Assembly: GCA_022600255.1 (NCBI GenBank)
Contig: JAHZKU010000048.1
Location: 1-32,757, forward strand
Direction of reading: 5' to 3'
Length of the DNA stretch: 32,757 nucleotides
Source of the DNA: Actinomycetes bacterium
GTDB lineage: Bacteria > Actinomycetota > Actinomycetes > S36-B12 > GCA-2699445
Both the position numbers and the translations under genes were made by a program. The notes below the pieces were generated by a model. It ran no database searches. It was not told where the DNA came from and saw only the letters and a program-made list of their open reading frames with translations. Shown in pieces: positions 18,452 to 28,161 of this stretch; position 1 is the stretch's first letter; each line of letters begins with the position of its first letter.

Positions 18452-19954
18452 CTAGCGCCGCCACTTCCGGTTGCCGTGCAAGGTTTGATAAATCCGTCGA
18501 ATCGCCGGCGATGTCACCTCGTGCCGTTCGAAACTCACGAGTTTCAAGGGAATGCCGAACCGCTCCCGTACGGTGGAACGGGTGCGGGCCATCTGCCGCA
18601 GCCCTTCTGCGCCGTGGATTCTGCCGAAGCCGGACTGACCGACGCCACCCCAGGGCAGCCCAGCCACTCCGGCGTACATGACCCAGGAGTTCATGCTGAC
18701 CATCCCCACCTCTAACCGCCGCGCGATGGCCTGACACGCGCCGGTGCTCCCCGCAAACACCGAGGCCGCCAGGCCGTATTGGTTGGCGTTGGTCAGGGCG
18801 ATGGCCTGCTCCATATCGCGCACTGGGTTGACGACCAAGGTCGGGCCAAACGTTTCCTCACGGACGGCTGCAGCGTTCTCGGGCACCTCGGCAAACAGCA
18901 GGGGCGAGATGAAGCGGTCGCCGATGGATGCTTCGCTTCCCACCACAACGCGGCCACCGTGTACCGAGAGATCGGCTAGGTGGGCTTGGACGACCTCGGT
19001 TTGGGCTGGCATGGTCATCGGCCCGTAACTGGCAGCGTCACCGGATCCAGCGCGAATCCGGCGCACCTTGCCAGCCAGCAAGTCGATGAACTCCGGATAC
19101 ACCGACTCGTGAACGTAGACGCGTTCGGCGCCGACGCATGTTTGTCCAGCATTGGAGTAGGCGCCGAACGCAATAACCTCGGCGGCCTTCTTCAAGTTGG
19201 CCGTCTGATCCACGATTGCGGCATCCTTGCCGCCACACTCCAGCAGCACCGGGGTCAAGGACTCCGCACACGCCGCCATGACGCGTTTGCCGGTAGCCGT
19301 TGACCCAGTGAAGGACACCTTGTCCACCCCGCTGGTGCATAGCGCCGCGCCGGTCGCCCCAAATCCAGTGACGAGTTGGCAGACCGGTTGCTCAGGAACA
19401 ACTTCGCCCAGCGCGGCGACTAGCCACTGGCCGATGCCCGTGGTGAACTCAGATGGCTTGAAGACAACCGCGTTGCCGGCCGCGAGGGCGTACGCGATCG
19501 ATCCGATCGGCGTGAACACCGGATAGTTCCAGGGACCGATCACCCCAACCACCCCGTAGGGCCGGTATTCCACGCGAGCATCCTGGTTGGTGGTTAACAA
19601 TCCTGGCAACACTCGACGTTCCTTTAAGACACGCCGGGCATGACGCGCCGCCCAATCGATGTGTTCGATTGAGAGCAAGATTTCCAAGGTTGCATCCGCC
19701 ACGGGTTTGCCATTCTCGGCGTGAACCAACTCGGCTAGCTCGACCGAACGCGTGGCCAGGATTGCCTTGAAGTCCATGAGGCGTCGGCGACGCTCTCGCC
19801 AACTCTGGTCTGACCACCAGTGCGCGGCGATCCGGGCACGATCGACCACTTCAGCGACATCCTGCTCGTTCATCACCGGGAAACTCCCGATCCAACTGTC
19901 GTCACTGGGAGAAAGTGACTCGAAGATCTGCCGGGTTTGGGTCATCGTGGGCAT
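18452..19954 (-). CDS. NAD(P)-dependent aldehyde dehydrogenase (succinate-semialdehyde dehydrogenase-like)
   Basis: GVIGPWNYPVFTPIGSIAYALAAGNAVVFKPSEFT, VSFTGSTATGKRVM, LLECGGKDAAIV, GQTCVGAERVYVHE (catalytic Cys), EETFGPTLVV. GGAGG 11 nt before ATG 19954; ORF opens at TTG 19972. Confidence 0.93.
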   Translation of the reverse strand: MPTMTQTRQIFESLSPSDDSWIGSFPVMNEQDVAEVVDRARIAAHWWSDQSWRERRRRLMDFKAILATRSVELAELVHAENGKPVADATLEILLSIEHIDWAARHARRVLKERRVLPGLLTTNQDARVEYRPYGVVGVIGPWNYPVFTPIGSIAYALAAGNAVVFKPSEFTTGIGQWLVAALGEVVPEQPVCQLVTGFGATGAALCTSGVDKVSFTGSTATGKRVMAACAESLTPVLLECGGKDAAIVDQTANLKKAAEVIAFGAYSNAGQTCVGAERVYVHESVYPEFIDLLAGKVRRIRAGSGDAASYGPMTMPAQTEVVQAHLADLSVHGGRVVVGSEASIGDRFISPLLFAEVPENAAAVREETFGPTLVVNPVRDMEQAIALTNANQYGLAASVFAGSTGACQAIARRLEVGMVSMNSWVMYAGVAGLPWGGVGQSGFGRIHGAEGLRQMARTRSTVRERFGIPLKLVSFERHEVTSPAIRRIYQTLHGNRKWRR

Positions 19955-20194
19955 CCAATCGGTTGCCTCCAACTTACGGTTTTCGGGACCTTTGGTGGGG
20001 GAGAACCACCTGAATGGGCGCGTGAGCGCGTGTCAGGATCGGTGCGCGATACTGCTAGTAGCAACAATCGATTTCATGCGAAGCGACCTGCCCGCCCCGC
20101 CGGCAACGTTCGTACAGATCGAGCAATAGCCCTTGCGGGCGAAGCGTCCGTCTGAAAACCAGTCGGAGGCCTTGTGGGAGATGGAGAGTCGGCA

Positions 20195-21787
20195 GTGCGT
20201 ATCACCGGAACCGGACATGCGAGTGTGTTCATCGAGACCTCAGCAGGCAGCATTCTGTGTGATCCCTGGGTGAATCCGGCCTACTTTGCGTCTTGGTTTC
20301 CGTTCCCGGACAACTCCGAGTTGGACTGGGATCGGCTGGGTAACTGCGACTACCTGTACGTTTCCCACTTACACCGAGACCACTTCGACGCGCAGACCCT
20401 AGCCAAACACGTCCGCAAGGACACAGTGGTGCTGTTTCCGGACTTCCCGACCAGTTCGATGCACGATGAACTGACAGATTTGGGTTTCACCAACCTGCGC
20501 AGAATGCCGAACGAAGAAGTCGTGGAGCTCGATGGTGGGGTCAACGTGATGGTGCAAGCCATGACGGCCCCCACGGACGGCCCGTTGGGTGACTCTTCGA
20601 TTTGGGTGGAGGACAACGGAGTTCGTGTCCTGAATCAGAACGATGCGCGACCACACTCGCTGGAAGCATTCGCAAAGTTGGGGCACCTGCACGGCCATCT
20701 GCTGCAGTTCTCGGGGGCCATCTGGTATCCGATGGTCTATGACCTGCCACCGGCTGCAAAGCGGGCTTTTGGCGAGCAGAAGCGAGAGCGCCAGTTGGAT
20801 CGATCCTTGCGGTACATCCAGGACGTGAACGCGGACTGGGTGTTCCCCATCGCCGGTCCCCCTTGTTTCCTGGATCCGGAGTTGTTCGAGCTGAACGACG
20901 TGTTTGCAGATCCGGGCAACATCTTCCCCGACCAACAGGTTTTCGTGGACTTTATGGCCGAGCAGGGCCACGACAACGGTGTTGTGCTGCTGCCGGGTAC
21001 CGAAGTTGGGCTGACCAAGGAGTCGATCGACATTCAGCAGCCAATCGCTGATGTTCCGGCGTTCTTCACCACCGAGAACAAGCTCGCCTACCTGGCGGAC
21101 TTCCAGGCGCGTCAACTGGAAACCATCGCAGCCGAGCGGGCAAGCTGGTCTCACCCCGAAATCGACTTGTTCGCAGCCATCAATGAGTGGTTCGAGCCGA
21201 TTATGGAGCAGGCCGACCAGATTTCCCACGGGATTGGGGGTCCAGTCCTATTTGAGTTGACCGGGCCGAGTCCCGAGGAAGGCCCCACTCCACCGGTCGT
21301 TGAGGAAATCGTGCTGGACTTCGTCAATCGCACAGTGCGCCGACCCGAAGCCAGCGACAAGCCGCGGTACCGGTTCCGCCTCCAGCGTCGGCTGATCGAG
21401 CATCTTGTTTTCATCCGCGAAGAGGATTGGGTAAACCACCTATTCCTGTCCGCGCGGTTTGAGGCGAAGCGAATCGGCCAGTACAACGAGTTCGTTTACA
21501 CGTTCTTCAAGTGCCTTAGCGATGAGCGCGTCAACTATGTGGAGGGCTGGTACGCGGAGCAGCAGCCCGATGCCGAGGACATTGAACTCGACGGGTGGGT
21601 GGTGCAGCGCCGCTGCCCGCATCTGAAAGCCGACCTGACCAGATTTGGTGAAATCGACGGGGACACCCTCCAATGCATGTTGCACGGTTGGGAATGGAAC
21701 TTGAAGACCGGCAAGTGTTTAACCAGTGCCGGTCATGAGATTCGGGCGACCCGCGAGGCCGGGGACAGCGAAGCGGTCCAAGCCTAA
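20195..21787 (+). CDS. MBL-fold metallohydrolase with C-terminal Rieske [2Fe-2S] domain
   Basis: MBL motif SHLHRDHFD (HxHxDH); C-terminal Rieske motif CPH..CMLHGWEWNLKTGKCL (CxH-Xn-CxxH). Likely GTG start at 20195 (VRITGTGHASVFIET); ORF opens at 20174. Confidence 0.85.
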   Translation: MRITGTGHASVFIETSAGSILCDPWVNPAYFASWFPFPDNSELDWDRLGNCDYLYVSHLHRDHFDAQTLAKHVRKDTVVLFPDFPTSSMHDELTDLGFTNLRRMPNEEVVELDGGVNVMVQAMTAPTDGPLGDSSIWVEDNGVRVLNQNDARPHSLEAFAKLGHLHGHLLQFSGAIWYPMVYDLPPAAKRAFGEQKRERQLDRSLRYIQDVNADWVFPIAGPPCFLDPELFELNDVFADPGNIFPDQQVFVDFMAEQGHDNGVVLLPGTEVGLTKESIDIQQPIADVPAFFTTENKLAYLADFQARQLETIAAERASWSHPEIDLFAAINEWFEPIMEQADQISHGIGGPVLFELTGPSPEEGPTPPVVEEIVLDFVNRTVRRPEASDKPRYRFRLQRRLIEHLVFIREEDWVNHLFLSARFEAKRIGQYNEFVYTFFKCLSDERVNYVEGWYAEQQPDAEDIELDGWVVQRRCPHLKADLTRFGEIDGDTLQCMLHGWEWNLKTGKCLTSAGHEIRATREAGDSEAVQA

Positions 21788-21910
21788 GCCTCGCCGGGCC
21801 TGGTTTTTGCTCGCTGAATCCGGCGTCGTGGCCAGCACGGCCCAGCGGTCATCAGTCGCCGACTCTGGGTCTGCGAGAATAGAGGCTGACACGAACGTCA
21901 AGTTCAGCAT

Positions 21911-23581
21911 TTGGGGAGTCCAGTCATGGCAGAAATCAGCAAGATTGCAATCATCGGTTCCGGCGCTGGGAGTAGCGAACTCGCCGCACTGGCGCGGGAG
22001 AAGGGCATTAGCGTCGTTGACTTGCAGCCCGGCGCAGACCTAAGCGCGCTGCCCGGTTGTCAGGTGATTGTGGAGGCCAGCTCCGGTGACCTAACCAGCC
22101 GTGCCGCCATCCTGGCCGATGCCAGTGCGACGGCTGATCCAGATGCTGTGCTCGTCACCACTGATCCCACGCTCAGCACGACGGATTTGGCACTTGCCAC
22201 CGGTGTTCCCCAGCGTGTGGTCGGCTTGGCTCTGGCGCTACCGGCCGATGCCCAATCCTTAGCCGAAGTAGCGGTGACGCCGCTGGCCGCCAGCGCAGCC
22301 GTGGCGACTGTCACCGACCTGTGTGAGCAACTGGATCGGACAACCATGCAACTCAATGATCGCGCGGGTCTGGTTACCACTCGGCTCCTGTTCGGCTACC
22401 TCAATCACGCGGTCGGCATGGTCGAGGCTGGCTATGCCTCCAAGCAGGACGTCGACGCAGCGATGCGCTTTGGCTGCGGGTATCCCGTGGGCCCCATCGC
22501 GATGTTGGACGCCATCGGCTTGGATGTCGTGGCTGATGGCCTGGCCAATCTCTACGACACTACCGGCGAGCGCGTGCACGCACCGGCTCCCATCCTCAAC
22601 CAGTTGATCGCGGCGGGTCGGTTGGGTCAGAAAAGTGGCGCTGGTTTCTATACCTACGACGGCGCCGGGAGTTCACAAGTGGTAGCGGCCCCGGAGGACA
22701 CCGTAGTTGCGGGAACCCCGGCGGCACCGCGCGCCGTACAATCTGTGGGTGTAATTGGGTCAGGAACGATGGCCACCGGAATTATTGAGGTGTTTGCCAA
22801 ATCTGGATTCGACGTGACCTTCGTGGCTCGATCTGAGGAGAAGGTGGCACGCGTTGCTGCAGCACTGGCGAAGTCGTTGGACAAGCAGGTAAGTAAGGGT
22901 CGTCTGGCTGAGGCGGAACGCGATCAAATCGTTGCCCGCACGAACGGGGTCACCTCCGTTGCTGGCTTGGATCAGGTAGATCTGGCCCTAGAGGCGGTCG
23001 TGGAAGACTTGGAAATCAAGCTGGAGTTGTTCAGGGAACTGGACCGAGTCTGCAAGCCCGGAGCGGTTTTGGCCACCACAACATCGAGCCTGCCGGTCGT
23101 CGAAATGGCCGCCGTCACCGATCGACCACAGGATGTCGTAGGTCTGCACTTCTTCAACCCAGCGCCCATCATGAAGCTGGTCGAGATTGTCAGCACAGTG
23201 GCCACTGCTCCGGATGTGCTGGCGACCGCACAAGACGTCTGCGCCCGCACCAAGAAAGTGGCCGTGGAGTGCGGCGATCGCGGTGGTTTCATCGTGAACG
23301 CACTGCTGTTCCCTTACCTCAACGATGCTGTGCGCATGTTGGAAGCTAACTATGCATCCAAGGAAGAGATTGACCAGGCCATCAAGGCCGCAGTGGGGTT
23401 CCCGATGGGGCCGTTTCAACTCTTGGACGTCGTCGGGAACGACGTCTCGTTGGCCATCCAGGAAGTCCTGCTGGCCGAATTCCGTGACCCCGGCTTCACG
23501 CCAGCCAAGACGCTGCAAGACGTGGTTCAGGCCGGGTTCTTGGGTCGCAAAACCGGACGTGGCTTCTACGAGTACAGCTGA
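21911..23581 (+). CDS. Tandem 3-hydroxyacyl-CoA dehydrogenase-fold protein (degenerate N-terminal copy plus intact C-terminal copy)
   Basis: C-terminal half has VGVIGSGTMATGI, LALEAVVEDLEIKLELF, GLHFFNPAPIMKLVEIV, GGFIVNALLFPYLNDA and GRGFYEYS. The N-terminal half aligns by eye at LLFGYLNHAVGMVEAGYASKQDVDAAM and GAGFYTYD but lacks key motifs. ATG at 21926 is an alternative start. Confidence 0.9.
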   Translation: MGSPVMAEISKIAIIGSGAGSSELAALAREKGISVVDLQPGADLSALPGCQVIVEASSGDLTSRAAILADASATADPDAVLVTTDPTLSTTDLALATGVPQRVVGLALALPADAQSLAEVAVTPLAASAAVATVTDLCEQLDRTTMQLNDRAGLVTTRLLFGYLNHAVGMVEAGYASKQDVDAAMRFGCGYPVGPIAMLDAIGLDVVADGLANLYDTTGERVHAPAPILNQLIAAGRLGQKSGAGFYTYDGAGSSQVVAAPEDTVVAGTPAAPRAVQSVGVIGSGTMATGIIEVFAKSGFDVTFVARSEEKVARVAAALAKSLDKQVSKGRLAEAERDQIVARTNGVTSVAGLDQVDLALEAVVEDLEIKLELFRELDRVCKPGAVLATTTSSLPVVEMAAVTDRPQDVVGLHFFNPAPIMKLVEIVSTVATAPDVLATAQDVCARTKKVAVECGDRGGFIVNALLFPYLNDAVRMLEANYASKEEIDQAIKAAVGFPMGPFQLLDVVGNDVSLAIQEVLLAEFRDPGFTPAKTLQDVVQAGFLGRKTGRGFYEYS

Positions 23582-23600
23582 CCTGCGAGGTCAGAAAGTT

Positions 23601-23624
23601 GGCGTGAGCGACTCGGCTCACGCC
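23601..23624. terminator. Putative bidirectional terminator hairpin between convergent genes
   Basis: Perfect 9-bp inverted repeat GGCGTGAGC-gactcg-GCTCACGCC between the dehydrogenase stop (23581) and the convergent 55-aa ORF stop (23632). The T-tract is weak. Confidence 0.6.
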
Positions 23625-23631
23625 ACGACCG

Positions 23632-23799
23632 CTATTCGTCTTCGTCGTGACTGGACTGGCGCTTCTTGATAATGATCACTGCTGCGACTCCTGCAATGAT
23701 TAGCCCAAGGATCAGCACCTTACGGCCGGCCGAACCGCCGGTTTCAACGACCTCGGTGACCTCTTCGGCCTCTGGTGTCTGAATGTCTTCAGTGTTCAT
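23632..23799 (-). CDS. Small single-TM protein (55 aa), not in the supplied ORF track
   Basis: Own translation of the minus strand: MNTEDIQTPEAEEVTEVVETGGSAGRKVLILGLIIAGVAAVIIIKKRQSSHDEDE*. Acidic N-terminus, one hydrophobic helix, KKR stop-transfer, acidic tail; SD-like GGGAG upstream of ATG. Confidence 0.7.
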   Translation of the reverse strand: MNTEDIQTPEAEEVTEVVETGGSAGRKVLILGLIIAGVAAVIIIKKRQSSHDEDE

Positions 23800-23975
23800 G
23801 GTGCTCCCGCAGTTGCGTGTGTCAGTGTTGCTGTCAGCCTAGAGATTCGCCGACCGTGATGCAGGTCCAAGCTCCCGCGGCTGCCGCGCAGTGCAAGAGA
23901 CTGGGTTGGTCGTAGCGGAGTCTGACACTTCGAACCGGACTCCGGGGGCGGTCCCATTACCGGTAGAGTTCGCGG

Positions 23976-24179
23976 GTGCGTGAGCGCCATAGCGTCACTG
24001 CGACGGCCCACACCCCCGCCGCAACGGCCGAACTGATGGTCGTGATCTCAACTGTTGTTCGCACCGTCCCAGAATCGTTCCGGCGTCCGCGGCGAGATAC
24101 CGCCAGACGGGTTGTGCGGCAGACCTCACCTCAGCCAAAGGTTCAGGCCGCTCCTGCCCGCCCACACACCAGCGATTGA
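23976..24179 (+). CDS. Possible small ORF (67 aa), function unknown
   Basis: GTG start 6 nt after a TAGAGT box; stop 2 nt from the convergent rnhA stop. No recognised domain. Confidence 0.25.
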   Translation: MRERHSVTATAHTPAATAELMVVISTVVRTVPESFRRPRRDTARRVVRQTSPQPKVQAAPARPHTSD

Positions 24180-24180
24180 T

Positions 24181-24612
24181 TCAGCCGGGTACCCCAGCAT
24201 TGGCCAATGCGTCGGCGCGTTCGTTCCCCGGATGACCGGAGTGGCCTTTCACCCATTGCCACTCGACGTTGTGGCGCGCGATTTCGGTGTCGAGGGCTTC
24301 CCACAAGTCCCGATTCTTCACCGGTTTCTTTGCGGCAGTACGCCAACCGTTACGTTTCCAGTTGGCCATCCATTTGGTCACGCCGTCTCGGACGTAAGTG
24401 GAGTCGGTGACGATGGTGATTTCGCAACTGCGACTCAGCACCCGCAAGCCCTCGATCACCGCCGTGAGCTCCATGCGGTTGTTGGTGGTGCTGGCCTCTC
24501 CGCCACTCATCTCCTTCTCGTGGTCTCCGAACTCCAGCCAGGCCCCCCAACCGCCTCTGCCTGGGTTCCCCTTGCAGGCACCGTCGGTGTAAAGCAGTAC
24601 ACGATCTTCCAT
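24181..24612 (-). CDS. rnhA: Ribonuclease HI
   Basis: [78 protein letters not shown]. Start refined from 24768. Confidence 0.95.
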   Translation of the reverse strand: MEDRVLLYTDGACKGNPGRGGWGAWLEFGDHEKEMSGGEASTTNNRMELTAVIEGLRVLSRSCEITIVTDSTYVRDGVTKWMANWKRNGWRTAAKKPVKNRDLWEALDTEIARHNVEWQWVKGHSGHPGNERADALANAGVPG

Positions 24613-24664
24613 GCGGGCAAGCATATCCCCGCCGGGATCGGGGTCATGCCTGTCCGGGTGGGTG

Positions 24665-26143
24665 CTACGCCGGTACCTTTTGCGCTGGTCGGGCACGGCC
24701 TCTGGCCCAAGTACGCAAGGCGGCCACATCCTCGGCACGCATCTGAGACAACGGCACTGTGTCGGCAAACTCGGCCAGCAGTTGTTGGGTTTGTAAGGGG
24801 GTCCGTGCCGAATACGCCAGGTATAGCGCTGAGGTCAATGCGCTCTCCAACTCAGCGCCTGAGAAGCCATCGGTGGCGTCCGCCAGTCTTGCGATGTCAA
24901 AACGCTTGGGATCCCGGCGTCGTTCGGCTAGGTGATAGGCCAGGATTGCCGCTCGTTCAGAGACTGAGGGCAGATCGACGAAGAATACTTCATCGAACCG
25001 GCCCCGCCTTGTGACTTCCGGGGGCAACTTATTGACGTCGTTACTAGTCGCCACAACAAAGACACCCTCGGGGCGTTCCTGTAGCCAGCTCAGGAGTACC
25101 GACAGCACCCGACTGGAAACGCCGCCATCATTGTCACCGGGCTTGGCAAAGGCCTTCTCAATCTCGTCGATCCACAAAACGACGGGCGCCATCGCTTCAG
25201 CCGCCGATAGGGCGCGTTGCAGACGCTTCTCTGATTCGCCGACGAGCGAGCCGTGCAAGCGCCCAGTGTCCAGCGCCGCCAACGCCATGCCCCAACTCCC
25301 GGCGATGGCGCGCGCCACCAACGATTTGCCACAGCCGGGAACCCCCGCCAGCAGGACGCCGCGCGGAGCGTCCAATCCGAACTCTCGAGCCGCTGGTTCA
25401 AATCCGGCACCGCGAACCGTGAGCCATTGTTTCAGGTTTTCCAGGCCGCCTACATCGGTAAGTTTCGCGTCCGGGTCCAGGAGATCCAGCGGACTGTCAT
25501 CGGACAAGATCGCGGCGCGGGCACGGTGAATCGCGGCTTCATCACCGGGGTCCAGGCTGCCGTCAGTGAGCGCCTCCCGCATGATGATGCGCTCCGCCTC
25601 AGCAGGAGTGAGCCCCAAGACAGCATCCACAAGCGCTTCTCGGTTCACCGTGTTGACCCGCAGGTTGGCCGTCCCCATCGATTGCAGCACTCGATCGACT
25701 ACCTGGCGCATTTCGGTTCTATTGGCGGCCGGTAGCGACCAGCTGACGGCCAGCCCGGTGAGTTCGCTGGGGATCTGGGTGCCGATGCCGGTAAGCACCA
25801 ACGTGCGGCCAGGCATATTGGCGCCAGCAAGTTCCTTCAAGGCCCGCAACGCCACGGTGTCGTTGAGGATCGGGTCGGCATCCAGGAAGATCACGACCGC
25901 CGGTCGGTTGAGGTCTTTGATGAAGCCCAAGGCTTGTTTGGGTTCCTCGGTGTTGAGCTGGGCGCGGGGCTGGCCAGCGGCCCTTAGCCCACCAGCTGCG
26001 CTCCACGTCCAGACCGGGATGCGTAGCTGCAGGGCGGTTTCGCTGATGGTTGCGACCAGTCGATTCTCGTCACGGGCGGAGGCCAGAATGAGGCCGTGTC
26101 GAGAACTGAACAAGGCCCGCAGGTCCAACACCGGATGGGTCAC
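24665..26143 (-). CDS. AAA+ ATPase, Ycf46-like
   Basis: Walker [16 protein letters not shown], Walker [13 protein letters not shown], sensor [52 protein letters not shown] resembles Ycf46. Likely GTG start at 26143. Confidence 0.88.
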   Translation of the reverse strand: MTHPVLDLRALFSSRHGLILASARDENRLVATISETALQLRIPVWTWSAAGGLRAAGQPRAQLNTEEPKQALGFIKDLNRPAVVIFLDADPILNDTVALRALKELAGANMPGRTLVLTGIGTQIPSELTGLAVSWSLPAANRTEMRQVVDRVLQSMGTANLRVNTVNREALVDAVLGLTPAEAERIIMREALTDGSLDPGDEAAIHRARAAILSDDSPLDLLDPDAKLTDVGGLENLKQWLTVRGAGFEPAAREFGLDAPRGVLLAGVPGCGKSLVARAIAGSWGMALAALDTGRLHGSLVGESEKRLQRALSAAEAMAPVVLWIDEIEKAFAKPGDNDGGVSSRVLSVLLSWLQERPEGVFVVATSNDVNKLPPEVTRRGRFDEVFFVDLPSVSERAAILAYHLAERRRDPKRFDIARLADATDGFSGAELESALTSALYLAYSARTPLQTQQLLAEFADTVPLSQMRAEDVAALRTWARGRARPAQKVPA

Positions 26144-26364
26144 GTCCCAAAGGGTAGAGCCACAGCCTCGGCGCCGCCATTGCAAGCACCCGCTTGGCGC
26201 AACCGTGAACTGCCGCACCTGCCTGCTTTCCGCCCCTACGACCGGTTGGAAGCCCTCTGTGCAGAAGACTGTGTCCGTTTTGACGGTTGTAGAGTTTGGC
26301 GGCCACTAAGCTGGCAGTCTCGGCAGCGGTCCCCTGTCGCAGTGGCAGTCGCAGGAGGAACACC

Positions 26365-27921
26365 ATGCCCCGAATCACCAGGAAACGGCGAGCCCGACGA
26401 TTGGCTGGGGTGGGTCTAGCCGCTGGCGCATTGGCGCTGACGTCGTGTGCCTCTGAGGCTAACTCCGAGCAGGACCTCCCACCGGCAGCAGCAGAGATCA
26501 TCCAATCAGACCCGTATCAGTCCGGTGCCTGGTCATATCTGATCAAACCCGGCGACAGCGAGTCGCCCGCTTATAGCAGCAACCCCGATGCCCTGGTTCC
26601 GATGGGTTCCAACGCAAAACTGTACTCAGTTGGCACATGGGTGGAGTCGACCGGACCGGATACCCAGATTACGACGCCGGTGCACCAAGTCGGGGATGGA
26701 CTTTCGCTGGTAGCCATGGGGGACTTGGTCATGGGAGGCCGGCAGGCCGACACTGGCACCTTGGGCTACAGCATCCCACCGCAGCCGGACGCCAACGGGC
26801 TACCGGGGGCCAAACCCGCGCCCGGTAACCCATTGGCTGGCTTGAACGACTTGGCTAAGCAGGTCGTCGAGGCTGGAGTGACAAGCGTGTCCGACGTAGA
26901 GATTGATGTGCGCCTCTTTGATCAGTGGGAGGCACATGGCGAGGTGATTAGTCCGATCGTCATCAACGACAACCTCATGGCAATCCAGTCCAAGCCGGGT
27001 CAGCTAGGTGATGCGGCAACCTTAACCGTGATCCCCAAGACGCAAGCCTTCAAGATTGAGAATCGTGTGGAGACCGTGGCGTCCGGCGCCGACTCCAGCA
27101 TTGCGATCGTCGCTGAAGACGACGATCGCACGCTGCGAGTCGAAGGGACCATTGCAGCCGATTCCGACCCATTGCTGAACGTGTATGAAGTGCCCGACCC
27201 AGCGTCTTTTGCCCGAACACTCTTCATTGAAGCACTCGAGCGGCAGTCGGTTTCGGTGGATGCGTCGCCAACAGCTACCAATGATATGTCGGGTCTACCC
27301 AAGAGTTATCCCGCCGATTCTCAGGTCGCGGCCATCACTTCGCCAACCGTCTCTGCAATCGCAACCTTGATTTGGAAGATCAGTCACAACTACGGGGCGA
27401 ATCTCACCGCCTGCCTGTTGGCCGTGGCCTCCGGTTCCAAGGACTGTGAGGCCGGCTTGCAGACGATTCACGATCAGATTACCGAGGTGGGTATCGCTCC
27501 GGATTCGGTCTGGCTACTCGACGGTGCGGGTGAAAGCTTCTCCTCCAATACACCCGCTGCCGTTGTGGCATGGATCTCGTGGCTGCGCGGGCTGGAGTGG
27601 GGCGATCAGTTGGCCCAAATGCTGCCCATCCTTGGTGTTGATGGTTCATTGAAGCTGTTTCAGACCGATACACCGGCCACCGGCAAGGTGCAGGGTAAGA
27701 CTGGGACCTATGCCGGGTTAGAGCCTGGTAGCAACAAACTTCTAGTCCCGGCGCAGGCACTGGCCGGTCTGATGCAAGGCACTGACGGTCAAGAATACGT
27801 ATTCGGCTTGTACGCGGCCAATGGCACGTTCGGCGATCCAGCAACTGACATTCTCAAGAGCGCCCAAAACGTGGCCGACGTGGCAGCCGCGTTTCAGGAG
27901 GCGTTATCCGGTGGCGAGTAG
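26365..27921 (+). CDS. D-alanyl-D-alanine carboxypeptidase/PBP4-type (S13) putative lipoprotein
   Basis: Lipobox-like ALALTSCAS; SxxK in PMGSNAKLYS, SxN in ISHNYGAN, KTG in VQGKTGTYAG. SD AGGAGG upstream of ATG 26365. Confidence 0.85.
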   Translation: MPRITRKRRARRLAGVGLAAGALALTSCASEANSEQDLPPAAAEIIQSDPYQSGAWSYLIKPGDSESPAYSSNPDALVPMGSNAKLYSVGTWVESTGPDTQITTPVHQVGDGLSLVAMGDLVMGGRQADTGTLGYSIPPQPDANGLPGAKPAPGNPLAGLNDLAKQVVEAGVTSVSDVEIDVRLFDQWEAHGEVISPIVINDNLMAIQSKPGQLGDAATLTVIPKTQAFKIENRVETVASGADSSIAIVAEDDDRTLRVEGTIAADSDPLLNVYEVPDPASFARTLFIEALERQSVSVDASPTATNDMSGLPKSYPADSQVAAITSPTVSAIATLIWKISHNYGANLTACLLAVASGSKDCEAGLQTIHDQITEVGIAPDSVWLLDGAGESFSSNTPAAVVAWISWLRGLEWGDQLAQMLPILGVDGSLKLFQTDTPATGKVQGKTGTYAGLEPGSNKLLVPAQALAGLMQGTDGQEYVFGLYAANGTFGDPATDILKSAQNVADVAAAFQEALSGGE

Positions 27922-28161
27922 CTAAGCGGGCAGCGTGGTGAATCCGGGGCTTCCCGATGTTCGCCGCAGGACGGCAGTCGAAAGCCAGGTGCTGACCATC
28001 GTCGAGGAGAGTGACACCCTGGCCCACCCAAGTGATGCCCGGCGGGTATGGCCGCCTTCGTCCCAACAGTCCGGGCCGGTGCGTCGCGAGCCTGCCATTC
28101 CGGGGTTTCGGGGAAGGGTGCTGGGGAGTGGAAGCCGGGCATGGTCTCGATACCCTGGGGT

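Noticed and set aside
24055-25014. 319-aa plus-strand ORF
   Set aside because: Antisense to rnhA and the AAA+ gene, both of which have unambiguous motifs.
25385-25415. Possible tRNA T-arm (ctggttcaaatccggcaccg)
   Set aside because: It is coding antisense within the AAA+ gene (…[20 protein letters not shown]), where Ycf46-like proteins have equivalent residues; no cloverleaf was visible around it.
27922-28161. ORFs on both strands in the gap between the PBP4-like gene and photolyase (27935-28201 +, 27854-28216 -)
   Set aside because: Competing frames with no domain or clear start signal; the minus frame overlaps both neighbouring genes. Left unannotated.
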